From JAGWBF01 sp965116325 (lineage in GTDB: Bacteria > Chloroflexota > Dehalococcoidia > Lucifugimonadales > JAGWBF01), in assembly GCA_965116325.1 (NCBI GenBank), contig OZ220675.1, positions 806,001 through 870,000 on the forward strand: a stretch of 64,000 nucleotides of DNA, read 5' to 3'. The notes under the pieces are model-generated. The model worked only from the letters and a program-made list of their open reading frames with translations. It was not told where the DNA came from and did no database searches. A program made the position numbers and the translations under genes. Each line of letters starts with the position of its first letter. Position 1 is the stretch's first letter. This document shows positions 43,195 to 52,214 of the stretch, one piece after another.

Positions 43195-43527
43195 TCATCC
43201 CGGAAACGTTACTGGGGGTGGTGTGCGAGGAGGGGGTGGAGGCGACGCCCCTGTGTTTGACGCTCGGCGGGCACGATGGTCGTCTGGGGCTTCAGTTTCC
43301 TCTCGAACCTGGGCAGTTCGCCGGCGGTCGTATGCTCCACGTAGGTCGGGGTCGCTTAGAGTCCCATATGCAAGGTTCAGCCGCGTCATGATCTCGGCGG
43401 CCTCTTGCGACGGGTTGACGTCGGGATGATACAGCCGGGCGAGCCTCCGATATGCCGATTGAATTACGTCAGGATGGGCTGACGGATGGACCTGAAGAAT
43501 TTCGTACAGGTCTTCAAGATCAGCCAA
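43195..43527 (-). CDS. J-domain (DnaJ-like) protein, possibly split from 42040-43158 by an in-frame TGA
   Basis: 110 residues. The J domain (about 4-70) is complete with the HPD motif in RLARLYHPDVNPSQ and the DLRGAYDRR helix. After a Pro-rich linker (SPPPPPRTPPPV) it ends at a TGA at 43195-43197. The next codons stay open in the same frame into the membrane helix and repeat region of the gene below. J-domain proteins with a membrane helix and a C-terminal repeat module exist, so this may be a split form of one. There is no Cys-like context at the TGA. Confidence 0.8.
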   Translation of the reverse strand: MADLEDLYEILQVHPSAHPDVIQSAYRRLARLYHPDVNPSQEAAEIMTRLNLAYGTLSDPDLRGAYDRRRTAQVREETEAPDDHRARRASNTGASPPPPPRTPPPVTFPG

Positions 43528-43570
43528 ACTTGGTCACCTCAATTCACGAGTTGGTTCGAGCCATCATAAC

Positions 43571-43605
43571 AAAAACCGGGCCCTTATCAGGCCCGGCTCT
43601 TTTTG
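43571..43605 (-). terminator. Bidirectional intrinsic terminator after the toxin-antitoxin pair
   Basis: CCGGGCC (43576-43582) and GGCCCGG (43590-43596) form a 7-bp stem with a 7-nt loop; T-runs lie on both sides (TTTTT on the minus strand, CTCTTTTT on the plus). It sits downstream of the DUF5615 gene on the minus strand. Confidence 0.7.
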
Positions 43606-43667
43606 TGTGTGCTCCTTAGCCTCTGGATAGTGGAAGGAGAGGTGTTTTATCCGTTGGGAATCGGTGG
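43591..43667. repeat. 77-bp direct repeat, copy 1 (duplicated 16S trailer)
   Basis: Matches 44317-44393 with three mismatches. It contains the same 16-nt motif (43623-43638) that pairs with the 16S leader, and ends in the terminator region. It lies downstream of the toxin-antitoxin pair. Confidence 0.9.
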
Positions 43668-43680
43668 CTGAGCCCGCCGG

Positions 43681-44028
43681 CTACTGGGGGCGGATCCTGA
43701 CTCGCCCCGGTTCGGCACTGACCAGGGTGCCGTAGCGAATCTCCCCACCATAACGGGACAGCACCATCAGGCATGCGTCCGCCTGTTGCTCAGCTCGCCA
43801 GTTCACTAGGCGAATGATTCCCGCGTGGGGCATCCCATGGAGGACTGCCAGTTCACCGAAATCTTTATCGAGGGTAACCAGCACTCGTCCTTCGTCCAAG
43901 GCACGCGCCATGATTTCGGCATCGGAGACATTCTCCGGCCACTCACCAGCCCATACGACATCGTGTCCAGCAGCCACCAGCGAATCACGCGACCCTCCCC
44001 ATACACAGGCATCCAGCAATAGCCTCAC
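43681..44028 (-). CDS. DUF5615 PIN-like toxin-type protein
   Basis: 115 residues. Begins MRLLLDAC and has VLVTLDKDFGELA and GIIRLVN, typical of DUF5615 PIN-like proteins, with acidic residues at positions like those of PIN nucleases (D6, D54, D56 and nearby). It starts 3 bp after the DUF433 gene, the partner in this toxin-antitoxin family. Activity as a ribonuclease is inferred from the fold. Confidence 0.85.
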   Translation of the reverse strand: MRLLLDACVWGGSRDSLVAAGHDVVWAGEWPENVSDAEIMARALDEGRVLVTLDKDFGELAVLHGMPHAGIIRLVNWRAEQQADACLMVLSRYGGEIRYGTLVSAEPGRVRIRPQ

Positions 44029-44031
44029 CGG

Positions 44032-44274
44032 CTATTCGACCACAAGGGATTCGATGCGCTCGCGTCCCACTATCCTGCGGGCGTAGATGAGACAAGCCTG
44101 GATATCCTCAGCTTCCAGCCAGGGGTATCCACCGATGATGGTCTCGGGAGTGCTGCCGGCAGCTAGCATATCCAGAATGTGTTCGACTGCCAGTCGCCTA
44201 CCCCGGACGATAGGCTTACCCTCGAAAATCTCGTGGTTGATAGTGATTCTTTCCAGTAACTTGCCTTCATCCAT
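44032..44274 (-). CDS. DUF433 antitoxin-type protein
   Basis: 80 residues. HEIFEGKPIVRGRRLAVEHILDMLAAGSTPETIIGGYPWLEAEDIQACLIYA is the DUF433 signature. DUF433 proteins are winged-helix antitoxins paired with DUF5615. No Shine-Dalgarno is visible before the ATG, so translation may be leaderless or weak. The gene lies between two copies of the 16S trailer. Confidence 0.88.
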   Translation of the reverse strand: MDEGKLLERITINHEIFEGKPIVRGRRLAVEHILDMLAAGSTPETIIGGYPWLEAEDIQACLIYARRIVGRERIESLVVE

Positions 44275-44300
44275 GCCTACACAACCTTACTGCTAGCGAA

Positions 44301-44326
44301 AGAGCCGGACGTATATGCCCGGCTCT
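44301..44326. terminator. Hairpin in the 16S trailer (copy 2)
   Basis: AGAGCCGG (44301-44308) and CCGGCTCT (44319-44326) form a perfect 8-bp stem. It is followed by TTTT on the plus strand and by only TTTC on the minus strand, so termination of 16S transcripts reading toward the toxin-antitoxin pair would be weak. Confidence 0.5.
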
Positions 44327-44393
44327 TTTTGTGTGTGCTCCTTAGCCTCTGGATAGTGGAAGGAGAGGTGTTTTTACCATTGGGAATCGGTGG
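44317..44393. repeat. 77-bp direct repeat, copy 2 (16S trailer)
   Basis: Second copy of the 43591-43667 repeat, offset 726 bp. Within it, 44332-44340 and 44349-44364 are complementary to the 16S leader at 46099-46107 and 46075-46090 on the minus-strand transcript, forming a pre-16S processing stem of 9 + 16 bp. Confidence 0.9.
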
Positions 44394-44543
44394 GCTTTCT
44401 CAGGGGACTGCCTTCCGTGAGCCGGGGAGCTTGCGCTCAACCATCTGGCCCGGGAGTGACAGAACACCCACCGAACGACCTAGGAGGTGGACCGGCACCC
44501 ATCGGGCCTCAAGGACCCGGAAAAGGTGTCGATCGTAGCTCCC

Positions 44544-46062
<1,519 letters not shown>

Positions 46063-46074
46063 AAACCTTACCTT

Positions 46075-46107
46075 TCCTTCCACTATCCAGTTGTTAACGA
46101 GCACACA
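46075..46107 (-). promoter_or_regulatory. Pre-16S leader arm of the processing stem
   Basis: 46075-46090 pairs over 16 nt with the trailer at 44349-44364, and 46099-46107 over 9 nt with 44332-44340. This long stem looping out the 16S is the expected RNase III-type maturation site. Confidence 0.8.
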
Positions 46108-46142
46108 TGTTCCCACGCAGGTTCCCCTGCGGTAAGAAGGTG

Positions 46143-46171
46143 ATGATATATGCTGCCTCAACCCCTGTCAA
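46143..46171 (-). promoter_or_regulatory. 16S rRNA promoter
   Basis: TTGACA (46166-46171), 17-nt spacer, TATCAT (46143-46148) on the minus strand, with initiation about 46136. It is a near-consensus sigma70 promoter, and the same box pair occurs upstream of rny. Confidence 0.75.
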
Positions 46172-46240
46172 GGGGTATGACCGCGAGAGGGGAGGGAGAA
46201 TGGCGACGACGCCTAATTGCGGGTTAGGGGTTAAGTCCGC

Positions 46241-47875
46241 TTACAGAGCAGCCGCGTGGCCGTCGCCACGGGGGTCGGAAGCGCCGATGAGCACACCACG
46301 GGAGTTGTCCCGCATGATGAGCTGCACCTTCCCCAGCATGCCCCCACGGCCCGAGGGATATGAGACGCTGTGCCCCATCCTCACCAGGGCTTCGCTGGTC
46401 TCCCGGGGGAATTCGGGCTCAGGAGTAAACTCCAGGGGCGCTTCGATGGTCCCCGGGTCGGAGCCCGGATAGCTCGCCCACCGGGGCGCATCCACCGCCT
46501 CCTGGGGCGCCATGCCATGGTCCAGCAGGTTGGAGACGATCTGGGCGTTGACCTGCACCTGGTAGTCACCCCCAGGTGTCCCGCCGGCGACCAGCGGCTG
46601 GTCCCCATCGAACACCATGTAGCAGTTGAGGGTGTGCATGGTGCGCCTTCCCGGGCCCACAAGGTTCGGGTGGCCCTCCTCCAGGCTGAAACCCCGTCCG
46701 CCCCGGTTGTTGAAAAGAATCCCCGTGTTGCCGGCGATGAAGCCGGACCCATATCGGTTGGACAAGCTGTGAATGAAGGAGACCATGTTTCCATCGCCGT
46801 CGGCCACGCAGAAGTAGGTGGTGTCTCCGCTTCGCTCGGCCGGAACTTTGACTGATTCATCCTCCCGCACACGGAGGGGGTCGATAAGCGCCCTGCGCCG
46901 GTCGGCATGCTCCATGGATATGAGCATATCCAGGGGAAAGTCCACGTAGCGGGGGTCTCCCGCGTGCTGGTTCCGGTCCTCGAAGGCCAGCTTCTTGGAC
47001 TCCACCATAAGATGGACACCCTGGGGGCTGTTGAAGCCCATGGGACCCAGGTCGAACCCGTTCATCAGGTTCAGCATGGACAGGTGGATCAACCCTTGAG
47101 AGGGGGGCCTGGTCTGGTACACAGCATGGCCCCGGTAGGTCGTGCTGATAGGAGGTTCGTATACCTCCGTCTGGTGGCCGGCAAAGTCCTCCAGGGTGAA
47201 GGGTGCGCCCGCCTCTTGCAGGGCCTCCACCATCTCGGCCGCCAAGCTTCCCCGGTAGAACTCCTCGGCGCCGCCCTCGGCGACCCGTTCAAGAGCCCTG
47301 GCCATATCTCCCAGCACTATCACATCCCCCTGACCATAGGGGTCGCCGTTCCGGGTCATAACGTTACGGGTGGAAGGATAGCGGGACAACAAATCCAGGG
47401 ACGCGCTGTAGGATGGAGCGCAGCTTGGTAGGAGGGGATGGCCGTCCCTGGCGTAACCGATGGCAGGGGCGAGGAGCTGGCCCATGGGCAGGGTGCAGTA
47501 CCCCTCGTGGAGGGTCTCCCAGGCGGCCACCTCGCCCGGCACAGTGATGGAGAGGGGACCCCTGAGGGGCATCTTGACGTAGCCCTGGGAGCGGAAGAAG
47601 TCGGGGGTAGCCCCTGACGGCGCTCCACCGCTTCCGTTCAGCCCAATAACCCTACCCGAGGCAGCGTGGTACAGGATGGCGAAGGTGTCGCCACCGAGGC
47701 CGCAGCTCGTCTGGATAGTCACCGTTTCGGCTGCCGCCGTGGCTATGGCGGCATCGAAGGCGTTTCCACCTTGAAGCAGGATGTTGATTCCAGCCGAGGC
47801 GGCCAGGGGAGAAGCCGAGCACACCATCCCCTTCTGCCCCAGGGCCGGACTACGAGTCACACCTTGAACAGCCAT
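46241..47875 (-). CDS. ggt: Gamma-glutamyltranspeptidase family protein
   Basis: 544 residues. Ntn-hydrolase with GNAFDAAIATAAAETVTIQTSCGLGGDTFAILY, the autocleavage/nucleophile Thr in SGDTTYFCVADGDGNMVSFIHS, the NRYGSGF segment, and the PGGDYQVQVNAQIVSNLLDHGM region. No signal peptide is visible, so it may be cytoplasmic, as for the peptidase/acylase subgroup. It transfers or hydrolyses gamma-glutamyl or acyl groups. A promoter match lies at 47916-47945. Confidence 0.9.
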   Translation of the reverse strand: MAVQGVTRSPALGQKGMVCSASPLAASAGINILLQGGNAFDAAIATAAAETVTIQTSCGLGGDTFAILYHAASGRVIGLNGSGGAPSGATPDFFRSQGYVKMPLRGPLSITVPGEVAAWETLHEGYCTLPMGQLLAPAIGYARDGHPLLPSCAPSYSASLDLLSRYPSTRNVMTRNGDPYGQGDVIVLGDMARALERVAEGGAEEFYRGSLAAEMVEALQEAGAPFTLEDFAGHQTEVYEPPISTTYRGHAVYQTRPPSQGLIHLSMLNLMNGFDLGPMGFNSPQGVHLMVESKKLAFEDRNQHAGDPRYVDFPLDMLISMEHADRRRALIDPLRVREDESVKVPAERSGDTTYFCVADGDGNMVSFIHSLSNRYGSGFIAGNTGILFNNRGGRGFSLEEGHPNLVGPGRRTMHTLNCYMVFDGDQPLVAGGTPGGDYQVQVNAQIVSNLLDHGMAPQEAVDAPRWASYPGSDPGTIEAPLEFTPEPEFPRETSEALVRMGHSVSYPSGRGGMLGKVQLIMRDNSRGVLIGASDPRGDGHAAAL

Positions 47876-47915
47876 AGAAGCCCTCCTGTGAGAGCATGGG
47901 GTCCAGCTATCAGGC

Positions 47916-47945
47916 AGTTTAGGTTCGCTTCAGCAGGGGTGTCAA
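47916..47945 (-). promoter_or_regulatory. Candidate promoter of ggt
   Basis: TTGACA (47940-47945), 18-nt spacer, TAAACT (47916-47921), about 40 bp upstream of the ggt ATG. Confidence 0.45.
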
Positions 47946-48039
47946 GGCAGCTAGCGCCGGGAGATGCCCCCGGCATAAACAGTTGCAAAACCTGTAGACG
48001 AAATGTACCTTTAGCCGAACCACATCGGGGGAGCGCAGA

Positions 48040-48438
48040 TTGGTCCAGGTAGCTAGAAGGTTCTACGACGAGATGATCGCCCACGCCCTGGAAGACGACT
48101 CCATCGAGTGCTGCGGGGTGCTGGCCGGGACCGAAGGGAGCTTCCTGAAGCTGTACCGAATGACCAACGTGGAGAACAGCCCCTACCGGTTCAGCTGGGA
48201 CCCCAAGGAGCTGCTCCCGGTATGGAATGACATGGAAGACAACAACTGGGAGCACCGGGCGGTGTACCACTCTCACACCCACTCAGAAGCCTACCCATCC
48301 AGCACCGACGTACGGCTGGCGGCATGGCCCGAGGCCTACTACATGATCGTGTCACTGATGGACAAGAACAGCCCCGATGTGCGGGCCTTTCGCATCGTTG
48401 ATGACACCATCACCGAGGAGCCTCTGGAGGTAACCTAG
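48040..48438 (+). CDS. JAMM/MPN-family metalloprotease-like protein
   Basis: 132 residues from a TTG with GGGGGAG upstream. JAMM signature: ECCGVLAG, then HSHTHSEAYPSSTD (H-x-H...S-x2-D zinc motif). Bacterial JAMM proteins cleave C-terminal extensions of small ubiquitin-like sulfur carriers or act in cysteine and siderophore pathways. No sulfur-carrier gene is adjacent, so the partner is unknown. Confidence 0.87.
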   Translation: MVQVARRFYDEMIAHALEDDSIECCGVLAGTEGSFLKLYRMTNVENSPYRFSWDPKELLPVWNDMEDNNWEHRAVYHSHTHSEAYPSSTDVRLAAWPEAYYMIVSLMDKNSPDVRAFRIVDDTITEEPLEVT

Positions 48439-48440
48439 GA

Positions 48441-49544
48441 CTAGAGGGCCGACAGGACCTGGTCGCCCATCTCTTCAGTGCTCACCCGCTTGATGCCCCG
48501 CCCGGCGGATGCTTCGGCAATATCGGCGGTGCGATAACCCTTCCCAAGCACATCCTCCACAGCCTTCTCCACGACAGATGCTTCTTCGGTCAGCCCCAGG
48601 GAGTACCGCATCAGCAGGGCGACGCTGAACATGGTCGCGATGGGGTTGGCTATCCCCTGCCCGGCGATGTCCGGGGCCGAGCCGTGGATGGGTTCGTACA
48701 GCCCGATGGCCCTTCCCCCATCGGTGGGCACATCCGCCAAGCTGGCTGAAGGCAGCAGGCCCATGGATGCGGCCAGGATGCCCGCTTCGTCGGTCAGGAT
48801 ATCTCCGAAGGTGTTCTCGGTGACGATAACGTCGAACCGAGAAGGTCGCTGGACAAGCTGCATGGCGCAGGTATCCACCAGCATGTGCTCCAGCTCCACG
48901 TCAGCGTAACGAGAGGCCATATCGGTGGCGGTCTGCCTCCACAGTCGAGATGTTTCCAGCACGTTGGCCTTGTCCACAGAGGTCAGCTTGCCCCTTCGCC
49001 GGCGGGCCAGCTCGAAGCCTACCCTGAGCACCCGCTCGATCTCGGCCTGGGAGTAGCGCATGGTGTCCACGCTGGTCCAGCCCTGCCGGGTACGGCGTCG
49101 CCCCTTGGGCTTGGCATAATAGAGGCCGCCTGTGAGCTCCCGGACCACCAGCATATCCACATCCTGCAGCACCGAGGGCTTTATGACGCTGGCATCCACC
49201 ATGTCGGGAAGGACCTTGACGGGGCGCAGGTTGGCGAACACCGAAAGGCCCTTGCGGATGCCCAGGATGCCGTCCTCGGGGCGCACTTTCGCCTGGGGGT
49301 CGTCCCACTTGGGTCCCCCCACCGCACCGAAGAGGACAGCCTCGTATCCTGCGGCTGCCTCTATGGTGCTTTCCCGGAGGGCCACCCCATGTTTGTCGAT
49401 GGCCGCTCCGCCAACATCATCGTAGGACAGCTCGAAGCGGTGGCCGAAACGGCTCCCGACTTTCTCCAGCACCCGGACACCCTGTTGCACCACCTCGGGG
49501 CCGATACCGTCGCCGGGCAACACAAGAATCCTGAACTCCATCAT
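48441..49544 (-). CDS. leuB: 3-isopropylmalate dehydrogenase
   Basis: 367 residues. GDGIGPEVVQQGVRVL at the N-terminus, the VRELTGGLYYAKPKG segment, and NTFGDILTDEAGILAASMGLLPSASL near the C-terminus are diagnostic of LeuB. It oxidises and decarboxylates 3-isopropylmalate with NAD+ in leucine synthesis. No other leu gene is in the window. It is convergent with the JAMM gene (stops 3 bp apart). Confidence 0.95.
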   Translation of the reverse strand: MMEFRILVLPGDGIGPEVVQQGVRVLEKVGSRFGHRFELSYDDVGGAAIDKHGVALRESTIEAAAGYEAVLFGAVGGPKWDDPQAKVRPEDGILGIRKGLSVFANLRPVKVLPDMVDASVIKPSVLQDVDMLVVRELTGGLYYAKPKGRRRTRQGWTSVDTMRYSQAEIERVLRVGFELARRRRGKLTSVDKANVLETSRLWRQTATDMASRYADVELEHMLVDTCAMQLVQRPSRFDVIVTENTFGDILTDEAGILAASMGLLPSASLADVPTDGGRAIGLYEPIHGSAPDIAGQGIANPIATMFSVALLMRYSLGLTEEASVVEKAVEDVLGKGYRTADIAEASAGRGIKRVSTEEMGDQVLSAL

Positions 49545-49660
49545 TACCCTCCCAGAGCAGTTCCCAAAGGGGCCGACCCTCCCTTGCCGGGCCGAGGCGG
49601 ACAGCCGTCATTATACCCTTCACGGGCAACACGGAAGGCCAGAGATGGCTCCTGTTTACC

Positions 49661-49689
49661 TTGACACTCAAAGCTGGTGAAGATATCAT
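49661..49689 (+). promoter_or_regulatory. Sigma70-type promoter of rny
   Basis: TTGACA (49661-49666), 17-nt spacer, TATCAT (49684-49689). Initiation near 49696 leaves a leader of about 75 nt before the GTG. Boxes are identical to those of the 16S rRNA promoter. Confidence 0.7.
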
Positions 49690-49771
49690 TGGGCCTGTTA
49701 AGAGCTACCCTGGGACAAGTGTGTCCGGAATCTTGGGCTCTTAAATTTAGTATCTGGGCGGAAAGGAAAAG

Positions 49772-51256
49772 GTGATTCGCTTGAACCCGTTTAGATTCCT
49801 GTCCGACCTGGCGGGCACTGGAAGACTTAGGCGCGCACAAGAAGAAGCCAATCAAGTATTGGAAGCGGCCGAAGAGCAAAAACGTAGTATCTTGCTGGAA
49901 GCTCGTGAGGAGGCGGTAAAGACAAGGACCTCTGTAGAAAGCGACCTGAAGGAACGAAGAAAGGAAGTACAGAGGCAGGAACGAAGGGTCAGCCAGAGAG
50001 AGGAAAACCTGGAGGAGAAGCTCCAGTCCCTGGCTGACAAGGAACAAGGCCTGAAGTCCAAGGAGGATGACCTGTCCAAGGTGCGAGAGGAGCTGGTCCA
50101 GCTCAAGGAAGACCAGCTAAAGCAGTTGGAGGAGACAGCCAGGCTCTCCTACAACGATGCAAAGGACATCCTTTTAAAGAAGGCTGAAGACGGGGTGAAG
50201 CACGAGCTCGCCCGACGTTACTACGAGCTGGAAAAACAGACCAAGGAAGAAGCAGACCAGAAAGCCCGCAGGGTCATAACCATGGCTATCAACCGGCTGG
50301 CGACCGACGTGGTCTCCGAGAGCACCACCTCGGTTGTGCAGCTGCCCAACGACGAGATGAAGGGGCGCCTCATCGGGCGCGAAGGCCGGAACATCAAGGT
50401 GCTGGAGAGCCTCACAGGGGTGGATGTCATTATCGACGATACCCCTGGCGTGGTGACCGTTTCATGCTTTGACCCTGTACGCAGGGAAACGGCCCGCCTG
50501 ACCCTGGAGAAGCTGGTGGCCGATGGCCGCATACAGCCTGCCCGAATCGAAGAGATGGTCGAGCGTACCCAGAACGAGATGGACGAGACCATGCAGAGGG
50601 AGGGCGAGAAAGCTGTCCTGGAAGCGGGAGTTACGGGACTGAACCCGGACCTCGTCAAGCTCCTGGGCCGGCTGAAGTACCGCTACAGCTACGGCGAAAA
50701 CCAGCTCCACCATGCTGTGGAAGTGTCATTGCTGTCGGGCATGATGGCGGCTGAGATAGGCGCCAACATCGAGGTTGCTAAGGCTGGCGGACTGCTCCAC
50801 GACATCGGTAAGGCCCTCACCCACGAGGTGGAAGGTCCCCACGCCGAGATAGGCGCCGAGGTGGCGCGGAGATACGGGATCCACCCCGAAGTGCACAGGG
50901 CCATCATGGAGCACCACGACGAAGACCGGGGGTCGGTGGAGGCGTTTCTTGTAGCCACCGCCGATGCCATCAGCGCGGCCAGGCCGGGCTCCCGCAAGGA
51001 GACCCTGGAGCACTACGTCAAGAGACTCGAGGACCTGGAGAACGTAGCATCCAGCTTCCCCGGCATCGAGAAGGCCTTTGCCATCCAGGCAGGCCGGGAA
51101 GTACGCATCATGGTGAAGCCGGACAACGTGGATGATGTGGCTGCTTCCAACATGGCTCGAGACGTCGCCAAGAAGATACAGGACGACCTGGTCTTCCCAG
51201 GGCAGATCAAGGTTACCGTAATAAGAGAAATCCGGAACGTAGAGTACGCCAGGTAG
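49772..51256 (+). CDS. rny: Ribonuclease Y lacking an N-terminal membrane anchor
   Basis: 494 residues from GTG 49772 (AAGGAAAAG upstream). Long coiled coil (about 20-170), KH domain (MKGRLIGREGRNIKVLESLTGVDVIIDDTP, about 190-250), HD phosphodiesterase (LLHDIGKALTHEVEGPHAEIGAEVARRYG) and C-terminal domain. Most RNase Y proteins start with a transmembrane helix; here an in-frame TAG lies just upstream and the N-terminus (MIRLNPFRFLSDL) has no membrane helix. It endonucleolytically initiates mRNA decay. ymdB-like follows, as in Bacillus. Confidence 0.93.
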   Translation: MIRLNPFRFLSDLAGTGRLRRAQEEANQVLEAAEEQKRSILLEAREEAVKTRTSVESDLKERRKEVQRQERRVSQREENLEEKLQSLADKEQGLKSKEDDLSKVREELVQLKEDQLKQLEETARLSYNDAKDILLKKAEDGVKHELARRYYELEKQTKEEADQKARRVITMAINRLATDVVSESTTSVVQLPNDEMKGRLIGREGRNIKVLESLTGVDVIIDDTPGVVTVSCFDPVRRETARLTLEKLVADGRIQPARIEEMVERTQNEMDETMQREGEKAVLEAGVTGLNPDLVKLLGRLKYRYSYGENQLHHAVEVSLLSGMMAAEIGANIEVAKAGGLLHDIGKALTHEVEGPHAEIGAEVARRYGIHPEVHRAIMEHHDEDRGSVEAFLVATADAISAARPGSRKETLEHYVKRLEDLENVASSFPGIEKAFAIQAGREVRIMVKPDNVDDVAASNMARDVAKKIQDDLVFPGQIKVTVIREIRNVEYAR

Positions 51257-51309
51257 CCGGGCGGTCACACTCTCGGACGGGCAAAGCTACGCGAAAGGAG
51301 CCCGGAGGA

Positions 51310-51341
51310 CAATGGGTGGTAGGGAATCCTACCACCCATTG
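51310..51341. repeat. Perfect 14-bp palindrome between rny and the ymdB-like gene
   Basis: 51310-51323 and 51328-51341 are exact inverted repeats around a GAAT loop. No U-run follows, so it is not a typical terminator; it could stabilise or punctuate the rny transcript. The right arm overlaps a promoter match. Confidence 0.7.
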
Positions 51342-51367
51342 CACAACTGGCGCCCAACACATAAGAT
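51339..51367 (+). promoter_or_regulatory. Candidate promoter of the ymdB-like gene
   Basis: TTGCAC (51339-51344), 17-nt spacer, TAAGAT (51362-51367), about 59 bp before the TTG start at 51426. Confidence 0.35.
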
Positions 51368-51425
51368 ACAACGTTCTTCATCGGGCACCGGAACATTTCC
51401 CGGGCCCCGACCAGGATAGGATACG

Positions 51426-52214
51426 TTGCGCATACTCATGATCGGTGATGTGGTTGGCAAGCCGGGGCGCAGGGCCATCGAGACCCTGGTTCCCAGCATG
51501 CGCCGGGAGCTTGCCATCGACTTTGTCATTGCCAACGGCGAGAACTCGGCCGGAGGCTTCGGTATCACCCCAAGCACAGCTCGGGACCTGCTGGATGCCG
51601 AGGTGGACGTCATCACCTCCGGCAACCACATCTGGAAGCACAAAGAGATCGTCCCATACATCAATGGCGAGTGGCCCTTGATCCGGCCCGCCAACTATCC
51701 CAGCGAAAGTCCCGGCAGGGGGTACATCAGGATTGCCGACACGGCGGTGATCAACCTCATGGGCCGGGTCTTCATGAACACCTTGGACTGTCCCTTCCGC
51801 ACCGTCGACCGCATCCTGGAGAACCTGAACACAGGTGATGCACCCAAGTTCATCTTGGTGGACTTCCACGCCGAGGCCACGTCCGAGAAGCAGGCCATGG
51901 GGTGGTACCTTGACGGGCGGGTCAGCGCCGTGGTCGGCACCCACACCCATGTGGCGACGGCAGACACCAGGGTGCTCCCAGGGGGCACAGGGTTCGTGAC
52001 CGACTTGGGCATGACCGGCCCCCAAAACTCGGTCATAGGCTGCCAGGTTCCCATAGTCCTGGAGCAGTTCCTCTCCCAGATGCCGGTCCGTCTTGCCGTC
52101 GCCGACGGTCCAGGGCCCGCTATTCTAAATGCGGTGGTCGTAGAGCTGGATGCTGCATCAGGCCGGGCTGTGAGCATCCAGCGCGCAGACCGCACCATCG
52201 AGTTCGACGACTAG
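51426..52214 (+). CDS. ymdB: YmdB-family metallophosphoesterase (TIGR00282)
   Basis: 262 residues from a TTG. ILMIGDVVGKPGRRAIE at the N-terminus, ANGENSAGGFGITPSTARDLL, SGNHIWKHKE and VGTHTHVATADTRVL are the metal motifs of this family. In Bacillus the homologue is a cyclic-nucleotide phosphodiesterase affecting biofilm and motility decisions, encoded next to rny, as here. It overlaps no neighbour; the PHP gene begins at the next base. Confidence 0.93.
   Translation: MRILMIGDVVGKPGRRAIETLVPSMRRELAIDFVIANGENSAGGFGITPSTARDLLDAEVDVITSGNHIWKHKEIVPYINGEWPLIRPANYPSESPGRGYIRIADTAVINLMGRVFMNTLDCPFRTVDRILENLNTGDAPKFILVDFHAEATSEKQAMGWYLDGRVSAVVGTHTHVATADTRVLPGGTGFVTDLGMTGPQNSVIGCQVPIVLEQFLSQMPVRLAVADGPGPAILNAVVVELDAASGRAVSIQRADRTIEFDD

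Noticed and set aside
43195..43197. In-frame TGA of the J-domain gene as a second selenocysteine site
   Set aside because: No Cys-conserved position in J-domain proteins falls here; the sequence after it has only a weak 5-bp hairpin, so a stop or mutation is more likely.
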